Below, in pieces: positions 13,401 through 28,400 of a stretch of 64,000 nucleotides of DNA. Position numbers and translations under genes: made by a program. The notes below the pieces were generated by a model that saw only the letters and a list, made by a program, of their open reading frames with translations, searched no databases and was not told where the DNA came from. The DNA comes from Planococcus citri (Eukaryota; Arthropoda; Insecta; Hemiptera; Pseudococcidae): contig NC_088678.1 in NCBI RefSeq assembly GCF_950023065.1, forward strand, positions 25,534,580 to 25,598,579, in the 5' to 3' direction. Within the stretch, counting starts at the first letter, position 1. Every line of letters begins with the position of its first letter.

Positions 13401-16400
13401 TGATATTTTGCTGGTGGTGCTGGTTGTTCCACCAATTAAAAAATGGTTCCAAATGGTTCCAGGTGCAAAAAATTGGCAAAAAATTGAAAATTTGTAAAAA
13501 TTCCCCTTTACATTGCTTATTTTGCATGAAAAACATGAATTCTTATTTCACTTTGGTAAAAAAAACAAAGTTTTAATGATGAGAGGACCAAAAAGAACCG
13601 ATTCCTGAAAACGGATCTGATGGTTCTTTTTATTTGAAACTTGTTCTGGTTCTTCTTCTGGTTGTTCTTTCCTTAAAAAACTCAATCGGTTATAAATGGT
13701 TCTAAATTGTTTCAAAATCATTTTATATGGTTGTTCTTTCGGTACTTTTCTTTTCCAAATTTTGAAACGGTTCTGATGGTTCTGGGTCCCGTTTCAATTG
13801 ACCTAAAAAAGCGGTTATGGTGGTTCCAAACGGTTGTGGTTCCAAACGGTTCTCAACACTGGGGGGAATATGCATTCCAGAGTCTTATCAGTGATGCAAG
13901 ATGGACATACTCAGTTTCAGCTGTAAGATACCCTACTGACAAGAAAAACTCGGTTAAATGCGTAATTTTGAGACCGTGTTTTTTGGTGTGTTTACACGGG
14001 GCATAATCGCATAAATGCAGTGTGTAATTGCTTTTATGAAAGACCCCCTGGAGTGTGAGATGGCATAACCGGAGTGCGGATGCAGTAACAAAACCAGTTT
14101 CAGGTAGAACAGAGTAACTGCGGATTTGAAAAAACGTGGGCGCAATAGCTGAAAAGTGAGACTAAAACGCGTATTTCTTGTCAATAGGGTAATGGTATAC
14201 TGCCTATGTTTCAAATTAAAGGCACTGCAAGTATTTTGAGAATTGTAATTAATTTTAGGGTGCTTGAATTTTTAAAATGGAAATAGGATAAAATTGTAAA
14301 GAACTTTTCAGCTTTCTTACATCTTTCTCAAAAATCAAAATTCTGCATCATGACATAAGTAATAGCGTAATCAAATCCACTTTACCTGATGAAAGGAACT
14401 AAAGAATCAACGTGAAACAGTCCTCAACTTTGCCCCTTCAGTTTTGAGGGTTGGCAACCCAATTTACACTGGACTAGACACTAGTTGTGGAATTCCCGTA
14501 CGGGGTGTTTCGTACAATGACCTATCTCCTGCCATCTGGTACGTAGGCAACTCATGCTGTCCATGAGGAGGAATGTTTGAAGGAGCTGAGTAAGGAGGCT
14601 CGCATTAATCATTTTTTGTTTTCAATTTTCTCGGCTCGAGAAACTATTGCACAGAAAAATTTGGGCTTTGCGGTGTGTTATCTAGAATTTTTCCATATAA
14701 TTAATGATCATTATGGTAGTTGATCAAGTAGTGTTAAAAATTTAGCTTACAATTTGAAAAAATTTTGAAAATTTTTGAAAATCTGAAATGAACAAAATTT
14801 TTATTTGAGTATATATATATAACTCACCCCCTTCAATCCGAAAGGTAGGAAAACATCCAATTGTTCTCAGTATGAGTTGTATACTTACCTGATGAAAGGA
14901 GGTAGGTCACCTATGAAACACCCTGTACGTATGAAAATCGACAAAGATTTTTTTTTCTAAATTTTTTGAAACCGTTGTTGTCCTTTTAAAAAATCAATTT
15001 CCAAGTACCTTTAATGTCGAGTTTTTCATTCCTTATTCGACATAGTAAAATAAACTGAATGTGAAATATGACAAGACATTTGATGGGACACCCTGTATGC
15101 ATTAAACATATTGCAGATTTTTAGTAACACATGTGCGGGTATATAGTATAGGTATTCGTTTTTTTATAACGATTCGCAATTCTTCTCGGTAATGGTAATT
15201 CATAAAAGAAAAAAAATCGGAAAGAAAAGAAGGAAGTACCGCAATGAGAAATATGAACAGAAGGAAGAGTAGGTATTTCTCGCGAAGAAAAAATAAATCT
15301 CAGGACAACAAACTCATTAAATACGTCGTCGTGAAATGTCATCTACCCCATATGCTGCTGCACCGATGGTAATAGGTTATCGTGTGTCGCGTGCTTATTC
15401 AACGAGTAAAAGAAAGAACTTTTAAAACTATTTTATACTTACTATGAGGATGAGGAAGTATGCACATTTATGTATTAGGGAGCGAGATCTGTATACCTTG
15501 AGTTCTATTCTAGTACCATGTGCTGAGATGATATTGATCGAAGTGAATCGATAAAAGTTTCAATGAAAGAGGTTTAGAAGTTTTGCTTCAAAGCCAGTTA
15601 CATACATATAAAAATGGCTCAATTTTTTTTCTTACGATTTTCTCAAATAATGAGTGTTTGAGTGGTGTATTTTGTGAGATGAACTTTTATGCAGTGCACG
15701 TATGTAAGAGGAGTGTGTAGGTAACGTACTGTGTACATTTTATGAGCTGAGTACGAGTTCAATGACAATATGAAATTGCGAGGACAATACTTTGTAGTTT
15801 AAGTTATGCTTGAAAAGAAACGTCGATACATAATATAATTTCTTTAATCAAATTACAAAAGGACAGATGTTAAGGATCCCGGAACCCATCAATAGGAGAA
15901 AATAAGGAAACGCTTTAATTTAACGACATATACACAAAACGGCAGATGTTCGTTACAAAATTGGTTTGGTACTATGAGTTTTTGGACTCGGGTAGGTAGG
16001 TACTTTACTTACCAATGCAGTAAAAACCAAACGACGATGATGGAAAAAAATGCTTTTAATAATACGATATTTTACGTTTGTACGTATACGATTTTGCTGG
16101 AACACGTTCGTTGACATTTTGTACGTGTAATTTGTCTCTTTATACTCGCTTACTATGCTCGTACTGTAATAAGAGTAATGGTCGAGGTTTTTTTTTTTGC
16201 TTTTATTTTTTATAGTGTAAGTATTCCGAGTATAAGTGTACAACGAGCGATATCCAACATAACCAATTACTCTCGGTTAATTTTGATGGTTTACGTGACG
16301 TGGATGGTGTTTGTGTTATTATGCGAGGTTGCCGGATCTATTTGTTGTATATGCGGTAATTCATTATTGTAAGAGATGTAAGAGTAAGAGGTAAGAGCTC

Positions 16401-19400
16401 TCTATACGGTGTGTATTTACGTTTGTGCCGATGTTGATAAGATTCAAAGAGGGGATGTGCCGTGCATGCGTACGTAGTAGCAAGTGTTGCACGGGATGCT
16501 GGATTTGGATTTGAATGCTGTGTGCAGCCTTAGAAAGAGTGTTGTGTGCGTTCGTGAACCTCGCGTCGCAAGTGTATAGGTCTAGGTACCTTACGACTTA
16601 CGTCGTCGTCGTGTATGGGCTCATTGGGCTCAATCTTCGTCGAATACGATAGAGGTTTACGTACGACGGAATACCTACCAGCATTTAAGTAGGAATTTCG
16701 AAAATGACGCGGCGTTCTTCTATCGTCCATAAGAGACGTTGGTGGCGGCTCGCGAACGCCCAAAAACGTTCGCTAGCAGCATTACCTTCGTCGACTCGTC
16801 GTTCCGGCTACTTTTGCAGGTTTTGCGTATCCTCACGTCGACGACGACGTCGACGTCGTCGTCGTGTATTGATTAGTTTGGCAAAAATGAAAATAGGGGG
16901 GTTTGGGATATTTTTTTGCTGCCTTGCCTGTTCGTTTTTCTCAAGTCGTGAGATGTGGAGAATGAGTACCTATGGTTTTCGTGTTCCTGTGTACCTTCTC
17001 TTAATCGTAGGTATATTTAACGTCTAGTGGGTTATTTGATGAAGAAAAATGAAGGCATCGTGTGTTGGATTTGTACTTTTTGTGTTCTAAAGTGAATGCG
17101 ATGTTACACTTTTTTAGAAAATACATAGATAAGGTTTGGTTGATCCAATGAATTCAAAAAAAAAGCATGACTAAAATTTCGACTCTCAGAACTTATCAAG
17201 ATAATTGAGTGAAACATTTTTTTAAATGTTTCATAATGAAAAATTTCTTTTGAAAATAGTCTGATAAGTAGGTACATATAAGAATACTTTACCTCGAAAA
17301 CTACAATTTTTTGATTTTTTGTTTTTCAAATTGTAGGAAAAATTTGAAAGACTTGAAGGAAAAGACATTTTGAACAAAAATAAGACGTCATTAAAAAGCA
17401 GATATTATTATCTACCTATTTAAAGTTCTTTTTTGAAAAAAAAAAAAAAAAAAAAAAACACAAAACATAACACCTTTGAAAAATATGAATGACAAAGAAT
17501 TCATTGAACATGAAAATTTCCAGAGTTGAAATAAGGTTCTGTTTTTTGTATAATATGTAAGATATTTGAAGCAAAAATTGGAAAGTTTATCTTAATACAA
17601 TCAAGTATCTATTTGTTATGAACAAAATTGGATTTAAAAAAATTAATAAAAAAATAGAAATGAAAAATTGTTGCAAAAATTGATTTTTTTTTGGAAGAAT
17701 CAAGAGTCTTGGAGAAAAATTAAATGGTAGAGCTTATCTCTTATTTCCATGATGTGATTAATTTTTTCCCAATGGGTTTAGTTTCTAAGACATTTTGAGC
17801 AAAAGTGAGAAAACTTGCCTTGAGGGTTGCCTGTATTGGTTGCCTGTATTGTTGTGATTTTTTTCAACGTTTTCATCACAAAAAAAATCGATTTTGGGAA
17901 AACCCAAAGTTCTTGGGGCGAAAATGATGACGAATGAAATTTTGGAGTGTGATAATTAACCTATTATGGTGAAATTCTATACATCTTTACATCTTATGCT
18001 AAATTCTTACAAACAGTTCATGTTTATTGATAATTACTGATTTGAAAAAATACTTGTATCAAAAGAAAATATGTAAAGAAAAACAAGAGGGTTCCCCAGA
18101 TTTGGATAAAAAAATCCTCTTTTTTCTGAGAACTTTTTATACAGGTCAGGCATGAAATTCGGTTGTCACTATTTCACTTGCAAGTCCCTTTTTGTCACTA
18201 TTTCGGCGAAAATGGCCAATTGTGATTGAATAGAGACAATTTGTCTAAACCGTGCAAAGGTAGATCGAAAGATCAGGTAAAAATTTATCACCTGTCAGAA
18301 TTTCAAGTGGTAAAGTGCCTTTTTTGATTTTTATAGTGAATTTTTGAAAATCAAATTTAGGCTAAAAATGAGGGAAAAAATCAAAATTTTACCCAATTGA
18401 CCAAGAAAGCTGAAATTCGGGATATACCCTATTTTCGACATGCCAAATCGGTTGGAAACTGTTTCAAACAGTCTTGAGCAGTTCTGGAGCCTCCAGCAGA
18501 TTTTTGGAACCCAAAATTCCCACAAAATTTCATCAAATGGAGTTGGATAGCCGAAATTTACTCTGCAAACTAATTTCAATACACTACAAAATCAACTGGA
18601 GGTGAATTTCAAGTCGTTTTGAAGCCTCTAGCCACTTTTTGGAAATTACTGGAGCCTCTAGCAGATTTTTGAAATTTGAAATTCCCGCAACATTTCACCA
18701 AATGGAGTTGGCAAGCTGAAATTTACTTCGCAAACTAATTTCAATACAATATGAAGTCGACTACATGGTGGTTTCAAATAGTTTTGAAGCTTCCGGCTAC
18801 CTTTTGGAAATTTCAATTTTCCAAAAAACTTCATAAAACCTTTCAAAAAGTCGCTGGGGGCTCCAAAACGACTCTAAACCCACTAGCAGTCGACTTCGTA
18901 TAGCGTATTGAAATTAGTTTACAGAATGAATTTCGGCTTTCCATTTCCATGATGAAATTTTGGGAAATTTCAAGTTTCAAATATTTACTGGAGGCTCCAG
19001 TAATTTCAAAAAAGTCGCTGGAGGCTCCAAAACGACTTGAAATCTACCTGCAGTCGACTTCGTAGCGTATTGAAATTAGTTTGCAGAATGAATTTCGACT
19101 TTCCAACTCCATTTGATGAAATTTTGTGGGAATTTTGATTTTCAAAAATCTGCTGGAGGCTCCAGAACTGCTCAAATGAGTTGAAACAGTTTCCAATCGA
19201 TTTGGCGTGTCGAAAATAGGGTATATCCCACATTTCAGCTTTCTTGGTCAATTTGGTAAAATTTTGATTTTTTCCCATCATTTTTGGCCTGAATTTGATT
19301 TTCAAAAATTCACCAAAAATCCTGATTTTGTACAGTTTAAAAATAAAATAAATAAAATAAAAAATTTAGTACAAGTGCTCTGTTGAAACGCAAAATCTGC

Positions 19401-22400
19401 CAATTGGGCTGACCTGTCAATCAAATTAGTCTTCATTTTGTAAGTAGGACCACTTTTTTTTGAAGACAAAGGTTAGAAATGCTCCTTAGAACTCCTCCTT
19501 TAAGCAAAAAGTCGTCCCGGTGGATCGACGGGGGCGGGGTGCAATCGATCCTACATTTTGGTCACTTTTTCTCAAATTTTTGGTCACTTTTTTTTGCTAT
19601 TTTTGAGTCACTAAAGTCTCTAAAAAAAAAAAAAAAAAAAAAAATGAAATAATGGATTTTATGCCTGATAGGTAACCAAAGTGATTAATTTTTTTCAGAT
19701 TAAAATTGAAGTAAAAAAAACACTATAAATAATGGACAACGATTAGGTGAAAAAAAATGGATAAATCGAGTTGATACCTATAGAGGAGGAGACAAAATTG
19801 AAAATGTTTACTTGTTAGCAAGTTAAACGGAATGGGGAGGCTTGTGCTCAGAATATTTTTGTTTGACTTGATATTTTTGCAGCAATGTTGGCTATTTCTC
19901 TGTTTTACCCTACACATGAATAAATAATCGTTGATAAAATTAATATTTAATTTGGACATCCAGTTGTTTGGTTTACTTTTCTATAACATCGTGGAAAAGA
20001 AAGGAAAAATAAGTGAGAAAAAAAAGGTTATTTGTTATCGTGAATATTTGAATTTATTTTCCAAATTTTTAGTGTCTACAATTTGGCAACTTTTTCATAA
20101 AATGTTTAGGAAGGTATAAAAATATTGACGAAACAAATTCATTTGGAAATCGCAGTAGGTTTTCGAATTATCTTACTTTAAACAAACATTCAAAACAATA
20201 ATAAAAATTGAAAATACTCGTTGTCTTCGATTTTAATTGGGGGGAATCCTAAAAATTGTTGGCTGATCAAACCGAAGTTGAAATGCTAGCTTTGTTGAAG
20301 AAACTGAAATGACTTGGCAAGTAGAAAGGTGTCTTATGTGTATGGTAATACGTAACACATAAGACACCTTTCTAAATAACATGGCGTACTGAAGAATTCT
20401 TTACAGAGATCTTAATTTGAGGTACATCCTTTTGTGAATGAGGGTTGATTTTCCCAGAATGGTGTTATTATATTGTGATATGTATAAGTAACTACATTCT
20501 ATAATCCTGTCGATTAAAAGCTTTTCAAAAACCCCCATCGAACAAAAATATTCATTATTTGTCTACCTAAGTATGTATGTACTTGAAAATTTTTAATTAC
20601 TTACATGCAATTTTTATGTCGAGAAAGAAAATTGATAGTTTTAAGCTCATTTAATGGGAATTACGTGTGAATTTTGAGCATTGAAATGTTCATCGTTTAT
20701 CACACCTGTGCTATATTTATTTATCACCTCGTCACCAGTACGATGATGGCGATGGTCGGATATGATAAAGAAAATATTATCAAAATGTAACATTTTTTTT
20801 TAGTTAGAATTTCCGCGATCCGATGGTCAAAATGACGTGAATATGTGATGTTTCATCAGAATTGTGATAATGAAGAGCAGAAGAATTAGGTATTTTAATA
20901 TAGCCCAAGGCCAATAGGATATGAGTATTGCATGAGAGATATGAACATTTGAACAAGTTACGTATGAAATTTCTCCATGAGGAAGTTGATAATGGAACGA
21001 ATGTGCTGAAAAATGTAGGTAGTTACATACATAATAGGTATAAATGTATTAAAGCTGTTCCAATTCATTTCTACTTTTTGAATTAGAATAAATTTAATAC
21101 AGATGATAATTACAACTGACGTGAAAGGAAAGAGCATTTCATTCTGTTTGAATTCGATCGAATTTATACCTGCCTAATCCAAATCAAAATTACGTTTTCA
21201 GAACTCGATCGAAAGTTCATTATTTTAAACACGTAGGTTTGAGAAAAATCGAAACAAGTTCTGAATTTTTGTTTCAAAATGTAGGTGGTTGAATAATTTC
21301 GGAATGGATTTTGTGCTCGAATCAAGCAACATCATATCTACCTAACCATCGACATTTTCTCAATTTTGTGACTTGGAAAAAAAATTATGTGTTCTTCTGT
21401 TCGACGAGATTTAATAACAAATGCTTCCATCTCGTTTTAGAATAATTAATGAACGAAGTTTTCCAATAGCATCCAATTTTCTCGAGAAATAAGATACGTA
21501 TACAGAAATAAAAATTCAATATCGAACACCGAGCGTAGGTACTTCCATTTAATCGAATTCCTTCGTTGTAATCGAACGTATAGAAGTAAAATTCGAAGCA
21601 AAAAGGAATATAAAGGAAAAAAAACTCTCACGCAGTAAGCGTGAGAAGACCGACTTTTCGTAAAATAAATATCTTTTACGAACGAATTGATCCACTTTTA
21701 TTTAAACAGTGATTCGCGAACGAACTGATTCGTATAAGTGACTTGTTCGTGAACGAATCGATTTGTACAAGTGACTCGTTCGTGAATGAATCGATTCGTA
21801 TAAGTGACTCGTTCGCGAACGAATCGATTCGTATAAGTGACTCGTTCGCGAACGAATCGAATCATACAAGTGAATCGTTCGCGAACGAATTGATTCGTAC
21901 AAGTGAATCGTTCGCGAACGAATCGATTCGTACAAGTGAATCGTTCGCGAACGAATTAATTCATACAAGTGAATCGTTCACGAACGAACCGATTCAGACA
22001 TGTGATTCGTTCGCGAACGAATTGATTCATTTACTCAATTTTCAATGAATCATTCGCGAACGAATTGATTCGTATTAGTGACTCATTCGCGAACGAATTT
22101 ATTCATAAATTAAAGATTCGTTGGCGAATGGTTCTTTCAAAAAATTGATCAATTCGTTCACGAATGATTCACAAAAAATTGAGGGTCGTATACTTAATAG
22201 GAATCGAGCAAACCTAGTGAGATTTCAAGTTTCATCGAAATCAGTTCAGCCATTTCCTAGGTAATGAGTTTTGAAAAATTCTGAAAAAAAATTTTGTCGC
22301 TCGACAAATTTGAAAGCTTTGAGCTTTTGAAAATTTTGTTTTCGATTACGTAAGAAAGCTACGAACTTTTGGATCATGGTGCAAGTGCGAAATCATAGGA

Positions 22401-25400
22401 ATGGTGATGGACTTGTGATACTTCAAGTTTCAGAAAAATTGGTTCAGTCGTTACTCAAGGTAATGATTTTTAAGTGAAAAATGTCGAAAAAAAGTTTTGT
22501 CGCTCGATAAACTTGGAAGCTTCGAACTTTTGAAACACGATGATGGTGACAAATTGTCCGGCTAGTATCCAAGGGCTGACATTTTGAGTTTCATCAAAAT
22601 CGGTTCAACCGTTCCTCAGAAATAAATTTTTAAATGAGTTTTTAAGTGAAAAATGTCGAAAAAAAATTTTGTCGCTCGATAAACTTGGAAGCTTTGAACT
22701 TTTGGAACTTGATGATGATGGCGAAATCTCCGCTAAGTAGTGTAGTTCTGAAATTTCAAATTTGATCAAAATCGATTCAGCCGTTGCTGAGAAATTAAAT
22801 TTTATGTGTAAATTCACCTCATCACATACGAGTACTTAAATATTTAAGTAAAGACTTGGCACACGAATTCATTTAAAATTGAACTTTTAAAAAATCATTT
22901 CTCAGGAACGGTTGAACCGATTTTGATGAAACTCAAAATGTCAGCCCTTGGATACTAGCCGGACAATTTGTCACCATCATCGTGTTTTAAAAGTTCAAAG
23001 CTTCCAAGTTTATCGAGCGACAAAATTTTTTTTCGACATTTTTCACTTAAAAATTCATTTAAAAATTTATTTCTCAGGAACCTTTGAACCGATTTTGATG
23101 AAACTCAAAATGTCAGCCCTTGGATACTAGCCGGACAATTTGTCACCATCATCGTGTTTCAAAAGTTCAAAGCTTCCAAGTTTATCGAGCGACAAAATTT
23201 TTTTTCGACATTTTTCACTTAAAAATTCATTTAAAAATTTATTTCTCAGGAACCTTTGAACCGATTTTGATGAAACTCAAAATGTCAGCCCTTGGATACT
23301 AGCCGGACAATTTGTCACCATCATCGTGTTTCAAAAGTTCAAAGCTTCCAAGTTTATCGAGCGACAAAATTTTTTTTCGACATTTTTCACTTAAAAATCA
23401 TTACCTTGAGTAACGACTGAACCAATTTTTCTGAAACTTGAAGTATCACAAGTCCATCACCATTCCTATGATTTCGCACTTGCACCATGATCCAAAAGTT
23501 CGTAGCTTTCTTACGTAATCGAAAACAAAAATGAGCTTTTTCAAATTTTCGGGGGGTGACTTTGCACAAAATTTTAAAAAAATTTAATTTCTCAGCAACG
23601 GCTGAACCGATTTTGATCAAATTTTAAATGTCACAACTAGGCTACTAGCCGAACATTTTGGCATCATCATCAAGTTCCAAAAGAACGCAGCTTCCAAGTT
23701 TATCGAGCGACAAAATTTTTTTTCGAAATTTTTCAAAACTCATTACCTAGAAAACGGCTGAACCGATTTTGATGAAACTTGAAATCTAAGTAGGCCTCTA
23801 TGATCTCTATAATTTCGCATATTCACTTCGATCCAAAAGTTCGTAGCTTTCGAATTAAATCAAAAATTCAAAAAAAAAATTGTATATATATATCTCTATA
23901 TATATACTGTCTTATAGTACATTGCGAGATCCGACATATACACAGGCATTGCGAGATCCGACCCAAAAAATTTCGAAAAATGCTAAAAACTCAAATAATG
24001 ACCCTACAACTTCGTTCGAACGCACGTTCCAGTGTGTAAACAGTGCCTTTCTATGCCTTGCCGCCATCAATTTCGCGATCCGCATAAACCGAGATCCACC
24101 AACGGCCTTAACCTGATTTGGGGGTGGATCTCGCAAGATGCGTCGTTTATCTATTTTCAAAAATTGTATATAAGTATATAAATAGTAGGTAAAACGAGAT
24201 CCGGCTGAAAATGTGTGTACAGGGTCCCCCGGATCTCACGAGTACCATGGCATATGAGAGAACTTGCGAGATCCGGCAAAAGGATCTCAGGATCTCGCAA
24301 TGCCCGATTTTATATAAAACGGATCTCGTAATGTATGGTTTTTACATGTATATATATAAACCTTATATAAGGAAACCTGAAATTTTGGGAATGAGCCTAT
24401 CGTGATCCCAGACCCTCGAAACGCAAAGAAAAGTCACTCCCCGACCCAACTTCCACTATCGCAACAAATACAATACTCCACTTTTCTCCGAAAAGTCGGT
24501 AAAAGACGTTAAAATAACGACTATTTGATTGGCAATTGGTAAAAATGATTACTTCGGTGCCTTTCGTTAGGGAGTAAAATATTAAAATTCATTTTGATTT
24601 ACGTGTGTATTTATATTACATACATTATACGAATACGAGGGGGAAAAACGAAAGAAGAGAAAGTCACAACGAGCACGCAAACGTGGAAAAGCAAATGGCG
24701 AAAATATTTTAAATGGAAAATAAATTCAAAAAGCCTTAAATTACGTAATGCTATTTTACGAACGCTAATTTCGCTATAAATCATCGACTGGGAGCTTGCT
24801 GCAACTTCCACATAGCCGAGCATTAAAATGAAATTGCCACAGTGTATAGAGATATATAATAAACGAGCAAAGAGAGATAGAGAGAGAAAGAGAAAGAAAA
24901 ACAGAGCGTGAGAGAGCAAAACATCCAAGAGAGTTTTAGGTAGGTATATTTATATAGAGTCGAGTTTCAATAAAAAATGATTCGATTCTCATTTGGACGA
25001 TAGATTTTCATTGTACGGTAACGTTTATTATTTGGTCGTCGGGGAAATTCGATTCGATTTTGGGTAAATTCGCCTTCGCCCCCCCCCCCCCCCGTCATCG
25101 TCATCCTAGATACCGCTGTGTCTTATCTTCAGTATGGCGAATTTATTCGCTTTGAAAATGTCATCGGGTCGAGATACTACTGTATACTCGTATTTTACGT
25201 ATTCGTCCAAGTATGTAAAATTCTCTCTCTTTTCGCGTTGGTAGGTACCTACCTAATACCCAAAACGCGACGACGCGACGATATATTCGAGGATTTATAT
25301 TTTATTTTTTTATTAACGACAATTTTTAGCAATTTTCGGTTGAATTTTTTTTCCTTTAAATGGTCGATTTCGATTCAGTTTTTCCCCGAGTGAGGACGAG

Positions 25401-28400
25401 GAAAATGGAGTATTTTTCCTCGGGTTTTTAGATTTTTACAGCATGAAAATGTGGGGGAATGTGGCGTAGTATCAGATTATGCTTAATGTATGCCTATCTG
25501 TGTACTTTCCTGTTGCATTAAAGTCATCCAGTTCGAGCTCGAATGGTTTAAATGGGAATAAATTCGATAAATAGGGTTTATTTTTTAACGTATCAAATAA
25601 TCTGATGTGGAGGGAAGAGGTGAGCTTCAAAAATATCGTTATTTGTATACCTTTATTGCGAAATAAAGTTGCGATAGGATCTTTGAAAACCGAGCTTTCT
25701 AGAAAAATATGTGCCATATTTTGTTACCTGCGTTTGAAATTCAGTTTTCGTTTTTTCCAAGCGAAATATCTCATCTTTTCGACAAGACAATGACCTGTTT
25801 TGACCTCAACATGACCGAGTCCTTTTTTGACCCTGATAGGGAACTCCATAGATTATTTTCATTATCATTTTAAAATGTGCATATTTTACTATTACGTACG
25901 AATACTTACTCAACAATGGCTCATATTGACCGTAAATTACCTTTATGTTTTTACAGCCGGGTTCTGTGATGCCATTTTACGGTTCGAACATTCCAGCTGG
26001 TAATGTAACTGAAGCAACTCCAGGCTTTCCTCAAGCAGTCCGAGAACACAGATTTTCAAATACAGTTTGGCAACAAGCGCCAGTACCTACAGAAGCAGCT
26101 GCAATGAGTAAGCATTGGCATATTCGTTAGCACGTGATTGTACTCTACACACTACACACACGAGTAATATGTGAATTTAACATCGCTTTGAAAATTTTCC
26201 AGGTACTTGGCCTCCTCAAGGTCAGTTCATACAGCAGTTACCGCCGCCGCAAATCGACGAATTGAGATATCATCCGCAGTATCCGCCCGGTGCACCGGTC
26301 ACAGTGTCTTCGTATACTCAGCCTACGCCAGGTACGTGTACATTAGGTAATTTAACGTATGTCGATGTCGTGTATATGTTGAAAAATAATTTCAAAAATT
26401 CGCTGACCGATGGGTTTCTATGTTGTTGATTTGTCTAAAAAAAAAAAAGTAGCACGACTCGAACGTTTACGTAATATGTATTTTAAAACTTCGTGCTATG
26501 AACTAATTTTTACGTGTAATATTTGTGACATTATTGGTGTTCTCTTTGCAGGATATCAACCGGTACAAAGCGGTTTTTTACAGACCAATGGTCCACCATA
26601 TCAAACCTCTCAACCTCCGGCAGCTTCGCCTTTGCTTAACGGAGGCACACCGACTAGAAATAACGTTACCGTTAATGGTACCATCGATTACGTCGACGCC
26701 TCGCCTAGACCAACCGAATACATGAACGGCGCCTATCCCGGACAGGTGGGTAAATGCTTTGATTTACATTACCTCTATGCTGATCCACACCACACGTGGT
26801 GACAAAACCTTGAAATTTTACGTACTCATGTGATTTTTTTTCTTTTTCTCTGTGTGTGCGCAGGAAACCACATTAGTTCCTCAACCTTCCAGTACGCCTA
26901 ATAGTAGGTGTAGCTCTGTACAAAATTTAGATAATAATACCAGCGATTCTGTGACCGGTGGTATTCCTCCGTCTAAGACTCCGACTACAGTAAATAACTA
27001 CATTCAACCAATTGGTACTCCATCCCAAGTAAATAATCAGGGAAACGCGATGCCTGGATACCCACCTCCACAACCTCCCCAATCACAACAGAGTTTACGC
27101 AACTCTAGTGGGTAAGTGAGCTCGAGACTCGAGATTATGAATTTCTGTAGATTTTCTGTTTTTTTTTTTTTTTTTTTTTTTTAAGATGAGTTTGGTGTAT
27201 TTTTGACCATATTTCGTTGGAGAAGTACGTGTAACAGATGGGTGAAAATTGTGTATGAGCTGTCTTGTAGCTCGTGTCTAAATCTATCAGAAATGAAAAT
27301 GTGACATTATTTAAACTAGATGCTCCAGAACTGCTCAAAACGATCCGAAATGTCTTCGAATGGATTTAGTGGGGGATAGGGGGAGGGGGTTATAGAGATT
27401 ATGCATATCAAATTTCATCTTCGAGTTTAATTGTATAATTTTTTTTCATTTTTTGTGCAAATATGATTTTTGAAAATTTTCCTAAATTCAAGAAATTTTC
27501 TCAAGGACCTCAAATTCTGGCTTGCTGAATATTTTTTCGGTATAAAAGGGCTCGTACTCGGCTACTTTTCCAGACGTAACCAAGTTACTCGAGTTCAAAA
27601 TTTTAGTCATCAAAGTTACCTTTTTTGGGGGGAGGGGGAATCAAAAATTCAATTCTTTTGAACCTTGGTATTATTTTTTGAAAAAAAAAAGGAAATTTAT
27701 TGGTACTTAGTATCGATATAAGATGTGAATAATGGACATTTTATTTTTTATTTTTTTTTTTTCAACTAGCTACACTGTCTTTTCAGTGTGTTATTGTTCA
27801 TGTTCAAGTCTCTTTTCTTCCAAAAATTATTTTCGATGCTAAAGTCTCGCTTTTCGTCAAATTTGCCAAAAAATATCGTTGATGAAAATTGATGTTCCTT
27901 TGACTAAAAATTCCAGAAATATGTATCCTGCACTTTTTTCCAAAAACTGCCTGAAAGTCTCGTGTTTTTTTTTTCATATCACTTTTTTGAATTTTGACAA
28001 TGATTGCCAAGAATCTGGACCAAAAATTTAAAATGTTTATTGGTTCAAATATTTTTTTTTCTTGTTAGGTGTCAGTCTCTGCCTTTGGTTTTCATTATTC
28101 TCGACCAAGTTTAGGTAATAAATTAGGGATATCAGTAGTTCAGTTCAAAAGAAATTGTTCTGATTATTTCGACTCTAATCCAAAATGCTCAACAAACAAA
28201 ACACCCTGAAAGAACAATACAAAAGCGAAGCATTTTTCCAAATATTCAACTCTGTAGGAGGGGGGGGAGGAGTCAATATATATACTCTCCAGTAGCTCAT
28301 TTTTTTTTTTTTTTAATTTCTACTCATCTTTTTTTGAGAATTGCAACCAAATTTTTTGATATTTACTTCGTTGAAATCGTGAAAACGTGATTTTGGCGTT

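Noticed and set aside
16530..17027. Divergent ORFs near 16.7 kb
   Set aside because: They overlap on opposite strands with Arg runs from CGACGTCGT triplets; no family resemblance.
21702..22048. Repetitive ORFs on both strands over the minisatellite
   Set aside because: A 33-bp unit without stops stays open in several frames; no independent coding signal.
21707..22135. CRISPR-like regular spacing
   Set aside because: There are no unique spacers, and the locus is animal nuclear DNA.
22948..23302. Two identical 60-aa ORFs
   Set aside because: They are read-through of the 172-bp repeat module, not a gene pair.
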